Below are positions 41,987-52,074 of a stretch of DNA of 64,000 nt, one piece after another. The stretch is from Trichomonas vaginalis G3 (lineage: Eukaryota > Parabasalia > Trichomonadida > Trichomonadidae), in NCBI RefSeq assembly GCF_026262505.1, contig NC_067207.1, positions 4,162,252-4,226,251 of the forward strand, given 5' to 3'. The position numbers and the translations under genes are program-made. Numbering within the stretch: position 1 is the stretch's first letter; each line of letters opens with the position of its first letter. The notes below the pieces were generated by a model. That model did not search any database, had not been told where the DNA came from, and saw only the letters and a program-made list of their open reading frames with translations.

Positions 41987-43159
41987 ATGAAACCTAAGCG
42001 CTCAAAATTCTCAAGAGCGCTTCTGGGTGGTAGATACGAGATAGCAGGGAATCTTCCAAACATGTTTCTTACTATTTTACTACTTATTTCATCTATCTTA
42101 TTCAATCTTACAGATAATATTCAATTTGATATGCGTGTATTCTTCGGTCTTACAACAATACCAGGAAAAGATAGCTACGAACTATATAATTCAGAAGTCA
42201 TTGACTTTTTAACTCGAAACACTACAATTTCTAGAGAAGATTGCCATATTTGTCAAAAAATTCCACATACGCCATTCAATTATACTTATTCAACACCGCG
42301 AGATCTTTTACTTTTTATTTCTTTTATAGGTTTTAATCCATTTTCAAAAGTTTTAATTAATAATCTTCGATCTTTTGGATGTAAAGCCAAAATCCTTATA
42401 TTATTCGATGACAAAGGTTACGAAGCATTCGAGAAATCTGGTTACAAAGAGAAAATTATAAATTGCTCAGTATTTCCATTTAGGGCAAATATTAATATTC
42501 TTCGAGATAAAAATAACAATAATAAACCACATAGACTAAGCGTATACGAAGCGAAAATTAAAACTATTGGAAAATTTATGGCTACTTACTCTCATCTTTT
42601 TGAGAATTACATGACTTTTGATCTCGCAGACATGTTAGTACAAGCAGACCCATTTATCCTAATTAACCATAAAAGAGAAGTACAGTTAATGCATGAAAAT
42701 GCATGCGTTGCCTGTGATGATGAAACAAGAGTTCAATTTTCATACTTTTTGAAAGGAGATCTTGTCAAATATGGCAACTTTTCTCTTATAACAGGTTCAG
42801 TGACCATGGGAGACCCATTTGAATGCACAAGATTCTATGATCTCGTTTCATATTATTTAGTTAAAGACGGGCGTACTCCTCCTCAAATAGTTGACCAAGG
42901 AATATTTACACATTTATTTTTCTATGATATTTATAAGTATATTGGCCTCCCATTACGTGCTTATCATTTTCATCAGGGATATATTGCACCAAACATTGAA
43001 CTTGTTCAAGGAAATATTTTCGGAAAGGTTACATTTTATAATACTAGTATTTATCCACCTGTTATCATTCACCATCCTCAGTTTAGATGCGGACCATGCG
43101 AAGATTACTTGTGGAAGTGCGCAGAAGTTAAATCTATATATACGACAAGCTGGAGTTAG
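41987..43159 (+). CDS. type II membrane protein, glycosyltransferase-like
   Basis: 390 residues. A basic cytoplasmic N-terminus (MKPKRSKFSRALLGG) and one membrane helix (MFLTILLLISSILFNL, about 26-41) give a type II topology. The luminal domain has an alpha/beta beginning (RDLLLFISFIGFN, AKILILFDD). A FDLADMLVQADPF motif near 208-220 is equivalent to the D-x-D-containing 'DxDxxxxxDP' element of nucleotide-sugar glycosyltransferases that modify surface or Golgi glycans. The downstream VDQGIFTHLF resembles the 'DQ' motif of the same fold. Several N-glycosylation sequons. The donor and acceptor are unknown. Golgi location is inferred. Confidence 0.7.
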   Translation: MKPKRSKFSRALLGGRYEIAGNLPNMFLTILLLISSILFNLTDNIQFDMRVFFGLTTIPGKDSYELYNSEVIDFLTRNTTISREDCHICQKIPHTPFNYTYSTPRDLLLFISFIGFNPFSKVLINNLRSFGCKAKILILFDDKGYEAFEKSGYKEKIINCSVFPFRANINILRDKNNNNKPHRLSVYEAKIKTIGKFMATYSHLFENYMTFDLADMLVQADPFILINHKREVQLMHENACVACDDETRVQFSYFLKGDLVKYGNFSLITGSVTMGDPFECTRFYDLVSYYLVKDGRTPPQIVDQGIFTHLFFYDIYKYIGLPLRAYHFHQGYIAPNIELVQGNIFGKVTFYNTSIYPPVIIHHPQFRCGPCEDYLWKCAEVKSIYTTSWS

Positions 43160-43948
43160 AATATACATATTTGTTTTGTAATAAATTTTGTTTTTATATT
43201 GAATTCTTGTAATTTTTTAATAGATAACTCATAAACACAGATTTTTACCTCTTATATATGCAATACAATACTTATTAACCCTTCTAAATCAAAAATTATT
43301 TACTATTATTTCTATTAGAGTTGCAATTGTCTTTTCAAGACTTTTTGGATTAACATATTACAATTGTCCACGTACAGTTTGCAATTGTAATGTATCAAAA
43401 TTGATTCTTTTGGCCAAAGAATCATATAAAGTTGATATCTTCGCACTTTAGATAGCAAAACATTATTCAGCATATTAGGACAAAGGATATACGATTCGAA
43501 TGTCACCATATACTAAATTTCAAACTTATCACTCAATTATTATCAAAATGATTTTTAGCTAATCATATATTCTGAATCTTACATATTGGTTTGTCAATAT
43601 TTCCATAAATGCAAAATAATCTTAGAATTCAACTCAATAGAAGTGTATGATTTATTTTCCTTTTATAATAATTCACTTTCATTCTTTGAAACACATGGTT
43701 CATATGTAATCGTCTGAGCAAATATTTTCCATACTTTTTTTTATTTAAAATGATTTGTTAGCGAAATGAGATTCAATTTTCAGCTGAATTCGGATAACAT
43801 TTTAGTTCAATAGTTCAATGCATATACGAGGATTCCGAGTCCTATCCAAATTCAAAACGTTACTGTTCACACACAGAGTCATTACTCAAAATATAACGCA
43901 AATTCATTTTTCTGAATGTTGATTTTATGATGAACTTGCAATTTGCAT
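43160..43948. other. intergenic
   Basis: AT-rich; a promoter and start for the downstream Gly-rich gene were not found, consistent with its 5' loss. No element ends recognised. Confidence 0.4.
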
Positions 43949-44823
43949 AAAAACTTTTTTCTTTCAATTGAAGTTTCCCATGAATCAAATTTATATATTC
44001 AGGTTGATACTCCTCAAAAATATATATATTTTGATTATCCATGTAATTCCCCCAAGGAATGCTCCCCATACAAAATAAAATTAAAAAAGGGACTATATTA
44101 CCTCGAAGTCTGGGGTGCTCAAGGCGGAAATTCTACCGCAAGACCTGTTATTGAATATGGCGGATTTGGCGGTTATTCTGCCGGAGTTTTCCTTGCGAAC
44201 CAAAGCTCGATATTATATCTCCATATCGGAGCAACTGCCAACACATCGACATACTTTGGCCCAACCTATAACGGCGGCGCCAAAGGGCAAACAATTAATG
44301 ATGGGTCCGGAGGCGGGGCGACTGATTTCAGGACAAAACCCGGCGGTTGGGACTCAAATTTTGAATCGAGAATTTTGATAGCAGGTGGTGGGGGGGGGGC
44401 GCGTACAGTAATGAAAATGGTCTTCATAATAGAGGTGGCCGTGGTGGTGGACTTAACGGTGAAACCGATGCCACTGGAAAAGCTCCTTATGGAACCCCTA
44501 CTGGATGCGGCGGAACAATCCGCGATAAATGCGGTGTTTTAGGAAAAGGAACTGGGAATGTCTATGGGGGCGGTGGAGGGGGAAAATATGGAGGAGGCAC
44601 AACAACTAATGGTGCCAATGGCGGAGGGGGAGGTTCCGGAAGTGTAGACGGTGTTGGTGAGCTTGGAAATTATAAAAGAATTTCAGATTTCTCAAAACAT
44701 ACCGGGAATGGTGCAGCAAGAATTACTTGTGTGCTACTAATAGATAATCCATCTGTTTGCGTATGTAATTGCATGTTATTTGCCCAATATTTACATTTGT
44801 TATTTTCAATTGTTGTTTCTTAA
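43949..44823 (+). pseudogene. Gly-rich surface protein, frameshifted at a G tract
   Basis: The frame starts without an ATG (FLSIEVSHESNLYIQVD). It reads a domain typical of T. vaginalis Gly-rich surface proteins: Cys-Pro-Tyr motif (ECSPYKIKL), YYLEVWGAQGG, YGGFGGYSAGVF, YNGGAKGQ, GGGATDFRTKPGG and ESRILIAGGGGG. At a run of ten G (44390-44399) the reading shifts. In the next frame the Gly-rich domain continues (RGGRGGGLNGE, TGCGGTIRDKCG, YGGGGGGKYGGG) to TAA 44821-44823 with a hydrophobic C-terminus. A similar Gly-rich beta fold is found in ALK-type receptors. Either a pseudogene or a homopolymer-length switch. Confidence 0.75.
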
Positions 44824-45169
44824 ATCTAAATGAAAGTTTAATGATAATATTATCTTTTCAGATGACCGTATAATAAATATATACAATATGTGAATATCAA
44901 AAATCGAAACAGAATCAATTTGATGATTACAATTGTTATCAAAGCCAAGAGTAAAAATTTTGTTATCCCAATTCTATTAGCGTAACAAGTAAGAATTTAG
45001 CTTAAAAATATTTAGAAGATATTCGAAATTCGAAGAAATATTTAACAAAAAAAATTCTCAGATCCTAAAGCTACAAGTTACATTACCATAGTTTTGATAA
45101 ATTTCAATAGTTAATGAATGCTAACAAATAAAAAATAAATATTTTGAAACAAATACAAACAATTTTTTA
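44824..45169. other. intergenic
   Basis: 346 bp, AT-rich; nothing recognised. Confidence 0.4.
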
Positions 45170-46315
45170 TTAATTCCGCTTTAATTTTTGATTCTTTTTG
45201 GGAGTTATGAATATATCAGCATCATCATCGTCGCTTGAATTGGAAAAATGAAGATCCATAATATTATCTTCTCCATTTATAATTCTGTCAATTGATGGAC
45301 TCCTTCTTATTGGAGAACCAACATAATCTGCTGGTGCCGGTGTAGAAAAGCATCGAATCTTGTCAATTGGAGAAATTGTTAAAGATCTTGCTCGTGCATT
45401 TATGAATTTACGTGGTTCTGTCTTAGGAGTTGACATTTGTATAATTTTCCTTTGTATGAATGTATCAATTCGCTTTTCATGCGAAATATCTTGATCAAGA
45501 ATTTTATTAATTTCTTTAACTGGAGTAATGCATGGAGAAAGAATCTTAGGAGTATCAGTACTTCTAAATATGACAGTATTTGCTGATATATCGAGGTTAT
45601 TCGTTAGATTATTTTCATTTGATTCTTCTTCTTCCTCTGGATCTATTGTAACAGAGTTTTTGCTAAAATCAACCAATTGAAGCTTAGCAGGCGGGCTCCA
45701 ACCTTCTGCCATCGCAAATAATTTCCAATTTTCTTCGATGTCTGAAACAGTTTTGAATGCATAGGGAAAAGGAACTTCATGATGATCACCTTTGTATTTT
45801 AAAAGCACTGAATTGAATTTAATTGAAGGTTCAACATAATCCAAATGTTCTTCATAACCAAATGCAATTGTAATAACAAATTTCGCAAGTCTTTCTCCTG
45901 TTCTAGTATCTACTAATGGAAGATGTGCTTGTTTGTAAAAATAATATAATGGTTTCCTAAAATCTTCTGCTAAATGAGATTCTATCAACGGACAACGACA
46001 TGTTCCAAGATGTTGAGAAGTTACTAAATGTCTAGCATGTAATTCGAATGATATATCCAATTCTTCCGGTGGAAACTGGAGTTGCTTGAGTTGAAACATA
46101 ATTGCAGTATCGAAATATATATCTTCTCGATGACACCAAACAGGTTGCGTTATTATTGGTTCAACTGACTTATGAATTTTCAATTTTAAAAATAAAGATT
46201 GCATCGAAAACGAGTTTAAGTTTTTCCCTGTTGTAATACATATAAACGCGTATGATTCTCTGCGAAGGTCACATGGATCGATGCTTGAAGGAAACTCTCG
46301 ATCACCTTCAAGCAT
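45170..46315 (-). CDS. C2-like domain protein
   Basis: 381 residues from MLEGDREFPSSIDP. The longer frame begins 32 residues earlier with a hydrophobic stretch, but an Inr lies between the two Mets, so the shorter start is preferred. Residues about 15-145 show an eight-strand C2-like pattern (YAFICITTGKNLNSF, LFLKLKIHKS, ELDISFELHARH, HLGTCRCPL). A second beta-rich segment at 145-195 follows (RLAKFVITIAFGY). The C-terminal half is charged and probably disordered, with SPIRRSPSIDR and an acidic SSDDDDAD near the end. C2 domains bind phospholipid membranes; the Ca-binding Asp residues are not evident here. Function unknown. Confidence 0.65.
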   Translation of the reverse strand: MLEGDREFPSSIDPCDLRRESYAFICITTGKNLNSFSMQSLFLKLKIHKSVEPIITQPVWCHREDIYFDTAIMFQLKQLQFPPEELDISFELHARHLVTSQHLGTCRCPLIESHLAEDFRKPLYYFYKQAHLPLVDTRTGERLAKFVITIAFGYEEHLDYVEPSIKFNSVLLKYKGDHHEVPFPYAFKTVSDIEENWKLFAMAEGWSPPAKLQLVDFSKNSVTIDPEEEEESNENNLTNNLDISANTVIFRSTDTPKILSPCITPVKEINKILDQDISHEKRIDTFIQRKIIQMSTPKTEPRKFINARARSLTISPIDKIRCFSTPAPADYVGSPIRRSPSIDRIINGEDNIMDLHFSNSSDDDDADIFITPKKNQKLKRN

Positions 46316-46330
46316 CAAAAAATAAAAAAC

Positions 46331-46337
46331 AAAATGA
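46331..46337 (-). promoter_or_regulatory. Inr core promoter of the C2-like gene
   Basis: Minus-strand TCATTTT, presumed +1 A at 46335, 20 nt before the ATG at 46315. Confidence 0.6.
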
Positions 46338-46445
46338 TCGATATAGGGAAATACATTAACACAATAACATATAAATAGAGATATATTCAAAAATGTAACA
46401 TAAAAAAACAATAAATAATTTTATTAGATAATAAATATAAAAACA

Positions 46446-47741
46446 TTAGTTATAATCAGGATCAATCGCAGCGACATCTTTTTCGACGAAGTATAGCGAC
46501 TGTCTCTTCTTCTTACAAACAATTATAGCAATAATTATAACTGCTATGACCAACAAAGAGCCAGCCACGGCCACAGCACTAATAGTTATTATCCTCTTCT
46601 TCTTCTGTGCTGCATCGTCTTGTTCGTTTGATTCTTCTGTTTGCGTTGGAGTCTGGAATGGCGTTGTTGGCGCAGGAATCAAAGTTGGCTTTGGCGTCAT
46701 TGTTGGAGCTACACTTGGTGTTGCAATTGGTGATGGAGTTGGAGTTCTTGGAGCTGCAGGGCAAAATTCAGTGGTTTTTGTAACTTAGTGGCCGCAGAAT
46801 AAAGGATCAGGGTAATAAACAGACACGAGAACTTTGAGAGCAGTACGTTCAGAAAGAACTGTAGAATTGACAATTCTTTGTCCACAATAAATTAAAGTTG
46901 CTTGTTCATTATCGAAAGCGCCTATAAAAGCATTAGGGTGTAGTTCTTGAATTTAATAGTTGTCAGAAGATTGTCAATTCTACAGTTGTCAGAAGATTGT
47001 CTCTAGAAATAAAACTTTCGCCAATAAAAGAAATTTCTCCAAGGAATTCAAGATATTGAAGAGATAAACAGTTATAGAAACAAAGAGCTTCAATCCTTTT
47101 AACATTTTCTGGTATTGTTAAATTCGTGAAGGGTGTGAATGAAATTAAATTTTCTGATAATGTAGTAAGAAGAGGAGAAAATGTTACATCGGTAAGAGAT
47201 CTGCATAGCATGAATGCTCTTTGTTCAATAATTTCGATCTTTTCGGTCATTTGAAGCTTTTTAATACCCGAACCAGAAAATGCAGAGTCACCAATGGTTG
47301 TAACATCTCTGAAATCAATTTCAGTCAATGCGTCGCATCTGTAAAAGCATTTTTAGGAATAACTTTGAGTAATGGTGGAATTATAAAACTTGAGAGATGT
47401 GAACATCTTTCAAAAGTTGATTCACCAAGAGTTTTTACTGTATCTGGCATTGTTATTGTTGTTAAGGCTGCACAATAATAGAAGGAATAGTTATCTATAT
47501 TTTCTATTGGCGCTGTGATTGTAACGCTAACAAGATCATACGATTCATTGAATGCATTTAATGGAATTGATGTGAGTTCGCCAGTTATTTTCAAGGAAGT
47601 ATAGTTTTTGCCATCTGGAAATAATTCTATAATTTGATCTGCTGTAAATTCTCCACTACCACTTACTTGGAATTCTCCAGTATCGGCATTATAGTTCATC
47701 TGGACATCAGATCTAACTTTACTGAGTAAGAAGCAAAACAT
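46446..47741 (-). pseudogene. BspA-like LRR surface protein with stalk, membrane helix and tail, broken
   Basis: Three frames together read a complete membrane-anchored BspA-like protein. 47741-47325 gives the N-terminus and first TpLRRs (LVSVTITAPIENIDNYSF, LTTITMPDTVKTLGESTF). A one-base shift near 47325 leads to more repeats to about 46963 (MTEIDFRDVTTIGDSAF). There a short direct repeat (GTTGTCAGAAGATTGTC, twice) and a frame change interrupt. The last part has a Pro-rich stalk (APTTPFQTPTQT), a membrane helix (ITISAVAVAGSLLVIAVI) and a basic tail ending DPDYN; one in-frame TAA precedes it. A disabled member of the same family as the gene at position 1. Confidence 0.82.
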
Positions 47742-48165
47742 ATTTATTGAATAGAAATAATTTTACAAACGATCGTCTAGAATTCAAAAATTTGAGAGTA
47801 ATGCTAAATCAAGAAGATATATTTTGACATTTTAATGCTTAAATCACAAAATAAATATTTGAAAACAACATCAAAAATTAAGGTTATAGCAATTTTCCGT
47901 TCAAAATAGTTCAGTAAATATATAATGACGTCAAATTTGTCCGTGATTTTTCAATAAGGTTATTTAATTAAGATTATGATTCAGAAAAGTAAACTTAAAT
48001 GTTGTAAATCAATCAAAATTGAAAGGAATAGACCTCAGTTTGGATTCATTACATTTCACCAAGTTTTCTAATCACGTAATCAGAAGTATTTTTTTATCAT
48101 TATCTAACTTCATCTAAGATTTCCATGATAGGACACGATAAAAAAAAAAACTAAATTAATATTTT
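47742..48165. other. intergenic
   Basis: 424 bp, AT-rich; nothing recognised. Confidence 0.4.
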
Positions 48166-49410
48166 TTAACTAGTGATAAGTGCTTCACCGAACTTATCCT
48201 TGAGTCTATATGTCTGAAGAGTAGATGTCTCTTCATATGCGCTTGATTTCTTAACGTGGCAGACGATGAAATAAATTGAAGCGCAAATAATTACGAACAG
48301 AAAGACTCCTGATGCTATGAAGTAAGGAAGAAGGTTTTGCTTCTCAGGTGTAAGTGGTGGAGGTGTATTGTAGCATCTTGGACCAAATCCAATTTCGACA
48401 CTGATGAATGTCATGCTTCTGTTGTAAGATGGTGTATCAAGATTGACAATTGACTGGTTTACATCCTTCTGGTCAAGCATTGAGTTCGAAACTGTGATGA
48501 TTGACTTCTCAGAAGTAGAAAAGTCAACAAATGCTGTTGGGAAGGAGCATCCTGAAATACAAATGACTTGGAACTCAAGCTTTGTACCTTTGACACCAAT
48601 CAAACCAGTATCAGTCGTAATATTTGCGAAAGCAAGGTTTCTGATAAGATTTTGTTCTGATGTAGAGGGTTTCATGAAAAATTTGCAGGCAACAGCTGAT
48701 TTCCAGTGAACAAAATTGAGGTACCTTATTCTGGACGTTGTAAATTCAAGCATAATGGCACATTCTGTATCAGCATCAGGTAATGTGAGGTTCATAGCCG
48801 AAATATGGGCATATTCAGCTTCACCATAGATAGATCCGGATGACCCATCCTTGGCGGCGTTCTGACGTAAGAAAGTACTGTTGCAAAATAGAGAATCTGT
48901 GGATGTAACTGCGAAATCAGAGTTCTTCTGGGCTCTATTGTGAGTTGAACAGCATCCTAAGATTGTAACAGGAACGGAGATGGCCCAGAAAGCGGCTCCT
49001 GATGATTCTGTTGAGCAGTTATAGAATTTCGTCTTTCGCATTGTAACATTGAATTCAGGACTACGGCTTTGGCGATAAATGTAGATAGCACCGCCAGATT
49101 CTTTGCTCTTGATGCTAACAAATGATGATTCGTTGATTACGATGTTGCCATCAGAATTTTCAAAATTAAATCTAGTCGTATAAACATTATGATAATACTT
49201 ATCTTCTGTATTGATTCTTATTGGATTAGCTGCATAGTTCTTGAAAAGAACTTTGTTAAGTTTTAAGGAAGGATGAGAAAGTTGAAATGTAGGGGCAATT
49301 TGATTTGAAAAAGCAGATCTTGAGAAAGAATAGCTATTTCTAGATGTAAATAATGGAGATGACTGCAAGGCATTATAAGTAAGCCTTATAACAGTTAAGT
49401 TTATATAACG
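48166..49410 (-). pseudogene. 3' part of a beta-helix (Pmp-like) type I surface protein, 5'-truncated
   Basis: The frame is open from just after a TAG (49411-49413) and has no ATG; the first residues (YINLTVIRLTYNALQ) are already mature-protein sequence, so the signal peptide and 5' half are missing. The body has short beta-helix turns (NIVINESSFVSIKSKESGGA, RKTKFYNCSTESSGAAF, ISAMNLTL) like chlamydial-Pmp/Trichomonas adhesin-type repeats. A Pro-rich linker (YNTPPPLTPEKQ), a membrane helix (FIASGVFLFVIICASIYF) and a 35-residue tail (SAYEETSTLQTYRL) follow. The 3' half is undamaged. 415 residues remain. It could still be part of a spliced or rearranged gene. Confidence 0.65.
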
Positions 49411-49985
49411 CTAAAAAAATATTTTTTTTGTATCGTCAATCCTCTGAAAAAAATTTTGGGATCGATAATTCAAAAGACATCAACTTTTTGTTCTTCGAAA
49501 AAATGCTTTCTATCAGTCATACCCTAAATAACTTTCATTTTATTCAGAATCCGATAAATTTTACAATTCTCATTGTTCTAGAACTCAGAATTTGATCGAG
49601 AGGATGATTGATAAATTAAAGAAAGGACATGTGTTGAGAATACAATGCATTATCTATGAACAAATTGAGTTGTTGCAATTAAAATATTTATAGAAGTTAA
49701 CAATCCCAAGGTCTACAACAAATATATATGATTCTATATAAATTTACATACACTATAGCAGTGGAACATAGTTATTAATTTAATTCTGTTTCATTATATT
49801 TAACATACACTATTTAACATGGTAGTTGAGCATAGTTATATCGTATCAGGTCAAGCCAATAACATTCCATAGCTATAATATCTGATATTGCTTTAAACAT
49901 TTCTTCACAATCTCACTTCGAACTTAAGTTTTTTTTTGCCAAAAGTGCCAAAGCCAAAATATTTACCAACAATTTTTTTAAAAGT
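49411..49985. other. intergenic upstream of an ankyrin gene
   Basis: AT-rich. A diverged direct repeat containing ACATACACTAT and GCATAGTTAT occurs at 49747-49775 and 49803-49840. No Inr next to 49986 was found. Confidence 0.4.
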
Positions 49986-50834
49986 ATGGCAAGTTCAGAG
50001 CAACCAAAAAATGAAAATGAATGTGATTACAGAGACATTAAGCCAATTAAAATATTTGAATGCCCAGATCAAGCATCAAAATTTATTTGGGGAGTTAATT
50101 CCAATACTATTTTACAACTTTCTTCACAAATTATCGAATTAATTACAGCTCACAAAATATCTATCCAAATGTCACTTTACCTGATTGATGTTATTTCACA
50201 AATTCGTGAAAAAGATATTAAATTATTTTCAGAACTATATCAAAAGATATCAAACACATTTTCATACATCTATAAACCGGAAAATGAGAAATTGGTTACG
50301 CTTTTACATTATAAAGGTTTCAAATTTGAAAATTTCGAACCTGAAATGAAAGAAGAAATAATTCTGAATTTGTATTCAACAGAATCTCCTTTATACTATA
50401 TTGCATGGGATAAAGTTGATGATCTTAAGAATAAATTCCCAAATCTTGATATTAATCAGGAGCTTAATAATATCACTCCACTCGATTGTGCAATTAAATA
50501 TGGATCAGAATTGTGTTTCAATTACTTGAAAAATTTAGGAGCTGAATACACTGATTACTCCGAAGAATGTGCTGTTCAAGGCGGAAATAAAAACATTTTT
50601 ATGCAAATGATAGAAGAAGGTAAATCATTTGATAACATGATTAATACAGCATTGGATTATCGACACTATGAAATTGCAGAGTATCTTAAATCAAATTTTG
50701 GGCAATTTCCTAATTCAATAGCTGAATGTATGTATTTCGGAAATTATGATGTTGCATCTTATTTACTTTCTAATGGAAAAGATATCAACAATATTTATAT
50801 TCACTTTCTTTTAATATTAATCATTGTTTTATAG
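49986..50834 (+). pseudogene. DUF3447/ankyrin protein, 5' portion; invaded by minisatellite
   Basis: From ATG 49986 (MASSEQPKNENECDYRD) about 270 residues follow the DUF3447 plan: a helical N-terminus, ESPLYYIAWDKVDDL, TPLDCAIKYGSELCFNYLKN, CAVQGGNKNIFMQMI and IAECMYFGNYDVASYLLSNG. Right after the Asp-Ile-Asn of an ankyrin repeat (about 50795) the sequence turns into the 37-bp minisatellite, and the frame stops at 50834. Single ankyrin repeats reappear downstream within the repeat array (51151, 51406, 51661), so the gene was originally longer. A cytosolic protein like the one at 6617 would be expected from the intact form. Confidence 0.75.
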
Positions 50835-51735
50835 AATTTTCTTTCTCTTCATATTTATCATTGTTCTGTGACTTTTTCTTTCTCTTCATATTTATAATTG
50901 TTTGATAGTATTTTCTTTCTCTTCATATTTATCATTGTTTTATTACGTTGTTTTTCTCTTCATATTTATCATTGTTTTATTACGTTGTTTTTCTCTTCAT
51001 ATTTATCATTATTTGATAGTATTCTCTTTCTCTTCATATTTATCATTGTTCTGTGACTTTTTCTTTCTCTTCATATTAATCATTGATTTATAACATTTTC
51101 TTTCTCTTCATATTTATCATTGTTTTGTTAAATTCTCTCTATATTAATGAATGCCCTCTTGGTATTGCAATCAAATCGAATTCAATAGAAATTGTCAAAT
51201 TCTTAGTTGAACATGGTGCTGATGTTAACATGAAACCTATTCTCTTTATTTTCATATTTATCATTGTTCTGTGACTTTTTCTTTCTCTTCATATTAATCA
51301 TTGATTTATAACATTTTCTTTCTCTTCATATCTATCATTGTTCTATTACGTTCTCTTTCTCTTCATTTTAATCATTGTTTAATGGAATTCTCTCTATATT
51401 CATGAATGCCCTCTTGGTATTGCAATCAAATCGAATTCAATAGAAATTGTCAAATTCTTAGTTGAACATGGTGCTGATGTTAACATGAAACCTATTCTCT
51501 TTATTTTCATATTTATCATTGTTCTGTGACTTTTTCTTTCTCTTCATATTAATCATTGATTTATAACATTTTCTTTCTCTTCATATCTATCATTGTTCTA
51601 TTACGTTCTCTTTCTCTTCATTTTAATCATTGTTTAATGAAATTCTCTCTATATTCATGAATGCCCTCTTAGCATTACAATCAGATCGAATTCAATAGAA
51701 ATTGTCAAATTTCTAGTTGAACATGATGTTACAAA
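50799..51735 (+). repeat. 37-bp minisatellite and 255-bp higher-order repeats containing ankyrin units
   Basis: 50799-51140 is built from a 37-bp pyrimidine-rich unit containing CTCTTCATATTTATCATTGT; starts are seen at 50845, 50882, 50919, 50956 and 50993. From 51151 a 255-bp unit follows, starting at 51151, 51406 and 51661 (the last truncated). Each holds one ankyrin repeat (GIAIKSNSIEIVKFLVEHGA then DVN) plus about 170 bp of the minisatellite. The minisatellite begins at the same point of the ankyrin repeat, just after the DVN/DIN triplet, in each copy including the one at 50795. Confidence 0.85.
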
Positions 51736-52068
51736 TGCCTAGTGAGTCCGGGATATCTACACAAATTTGCCATTCTTAGTTTACAAAGTTTACATTAGTA
51801 AAGTGTCAATTTTTTTTAAATTTCGATGTTAGATTGTCAAATTATTTTTAGGCGCCAAAACTAGCTCCACGTGATGGAGGAAAATCTTGTCCAACTCTTT
51901 ATATGTATAATACACTATCCTTTATTATTATATGCTTTCTCAAACCAAAATATGAATTGAAATCATTGTGAACTACGGAAAGAAAAATAAATATCAAATC
52001 AATTTTGTCACTTTTTTGATTATAGAAAAAAATTCTTAACCGCCAACTGAAAAAGTGGGAAGACCAAT
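51736..52068. other. intergenic upstream of the phospholipase B-like gene
   Basis: TTTACAAAGTTTACATTAGT (51779 on, extending to AAAGTGTCAA) recurs at 63340, 30 bp before an ankyrin start codon. It may be a relic of an ankyrin-gene upstream region. Nothing else recognised. Confidence 0.5.
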
Positions 52069-52074
52069 TCACAA
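52069..52074 (+). promoter_or_regulatory. Inr core promoter, almost leaderless
   Basis: TCACAATG: presumed +1 A at 52071, three nt before the ATG at 52074. Confidence 0.65.
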
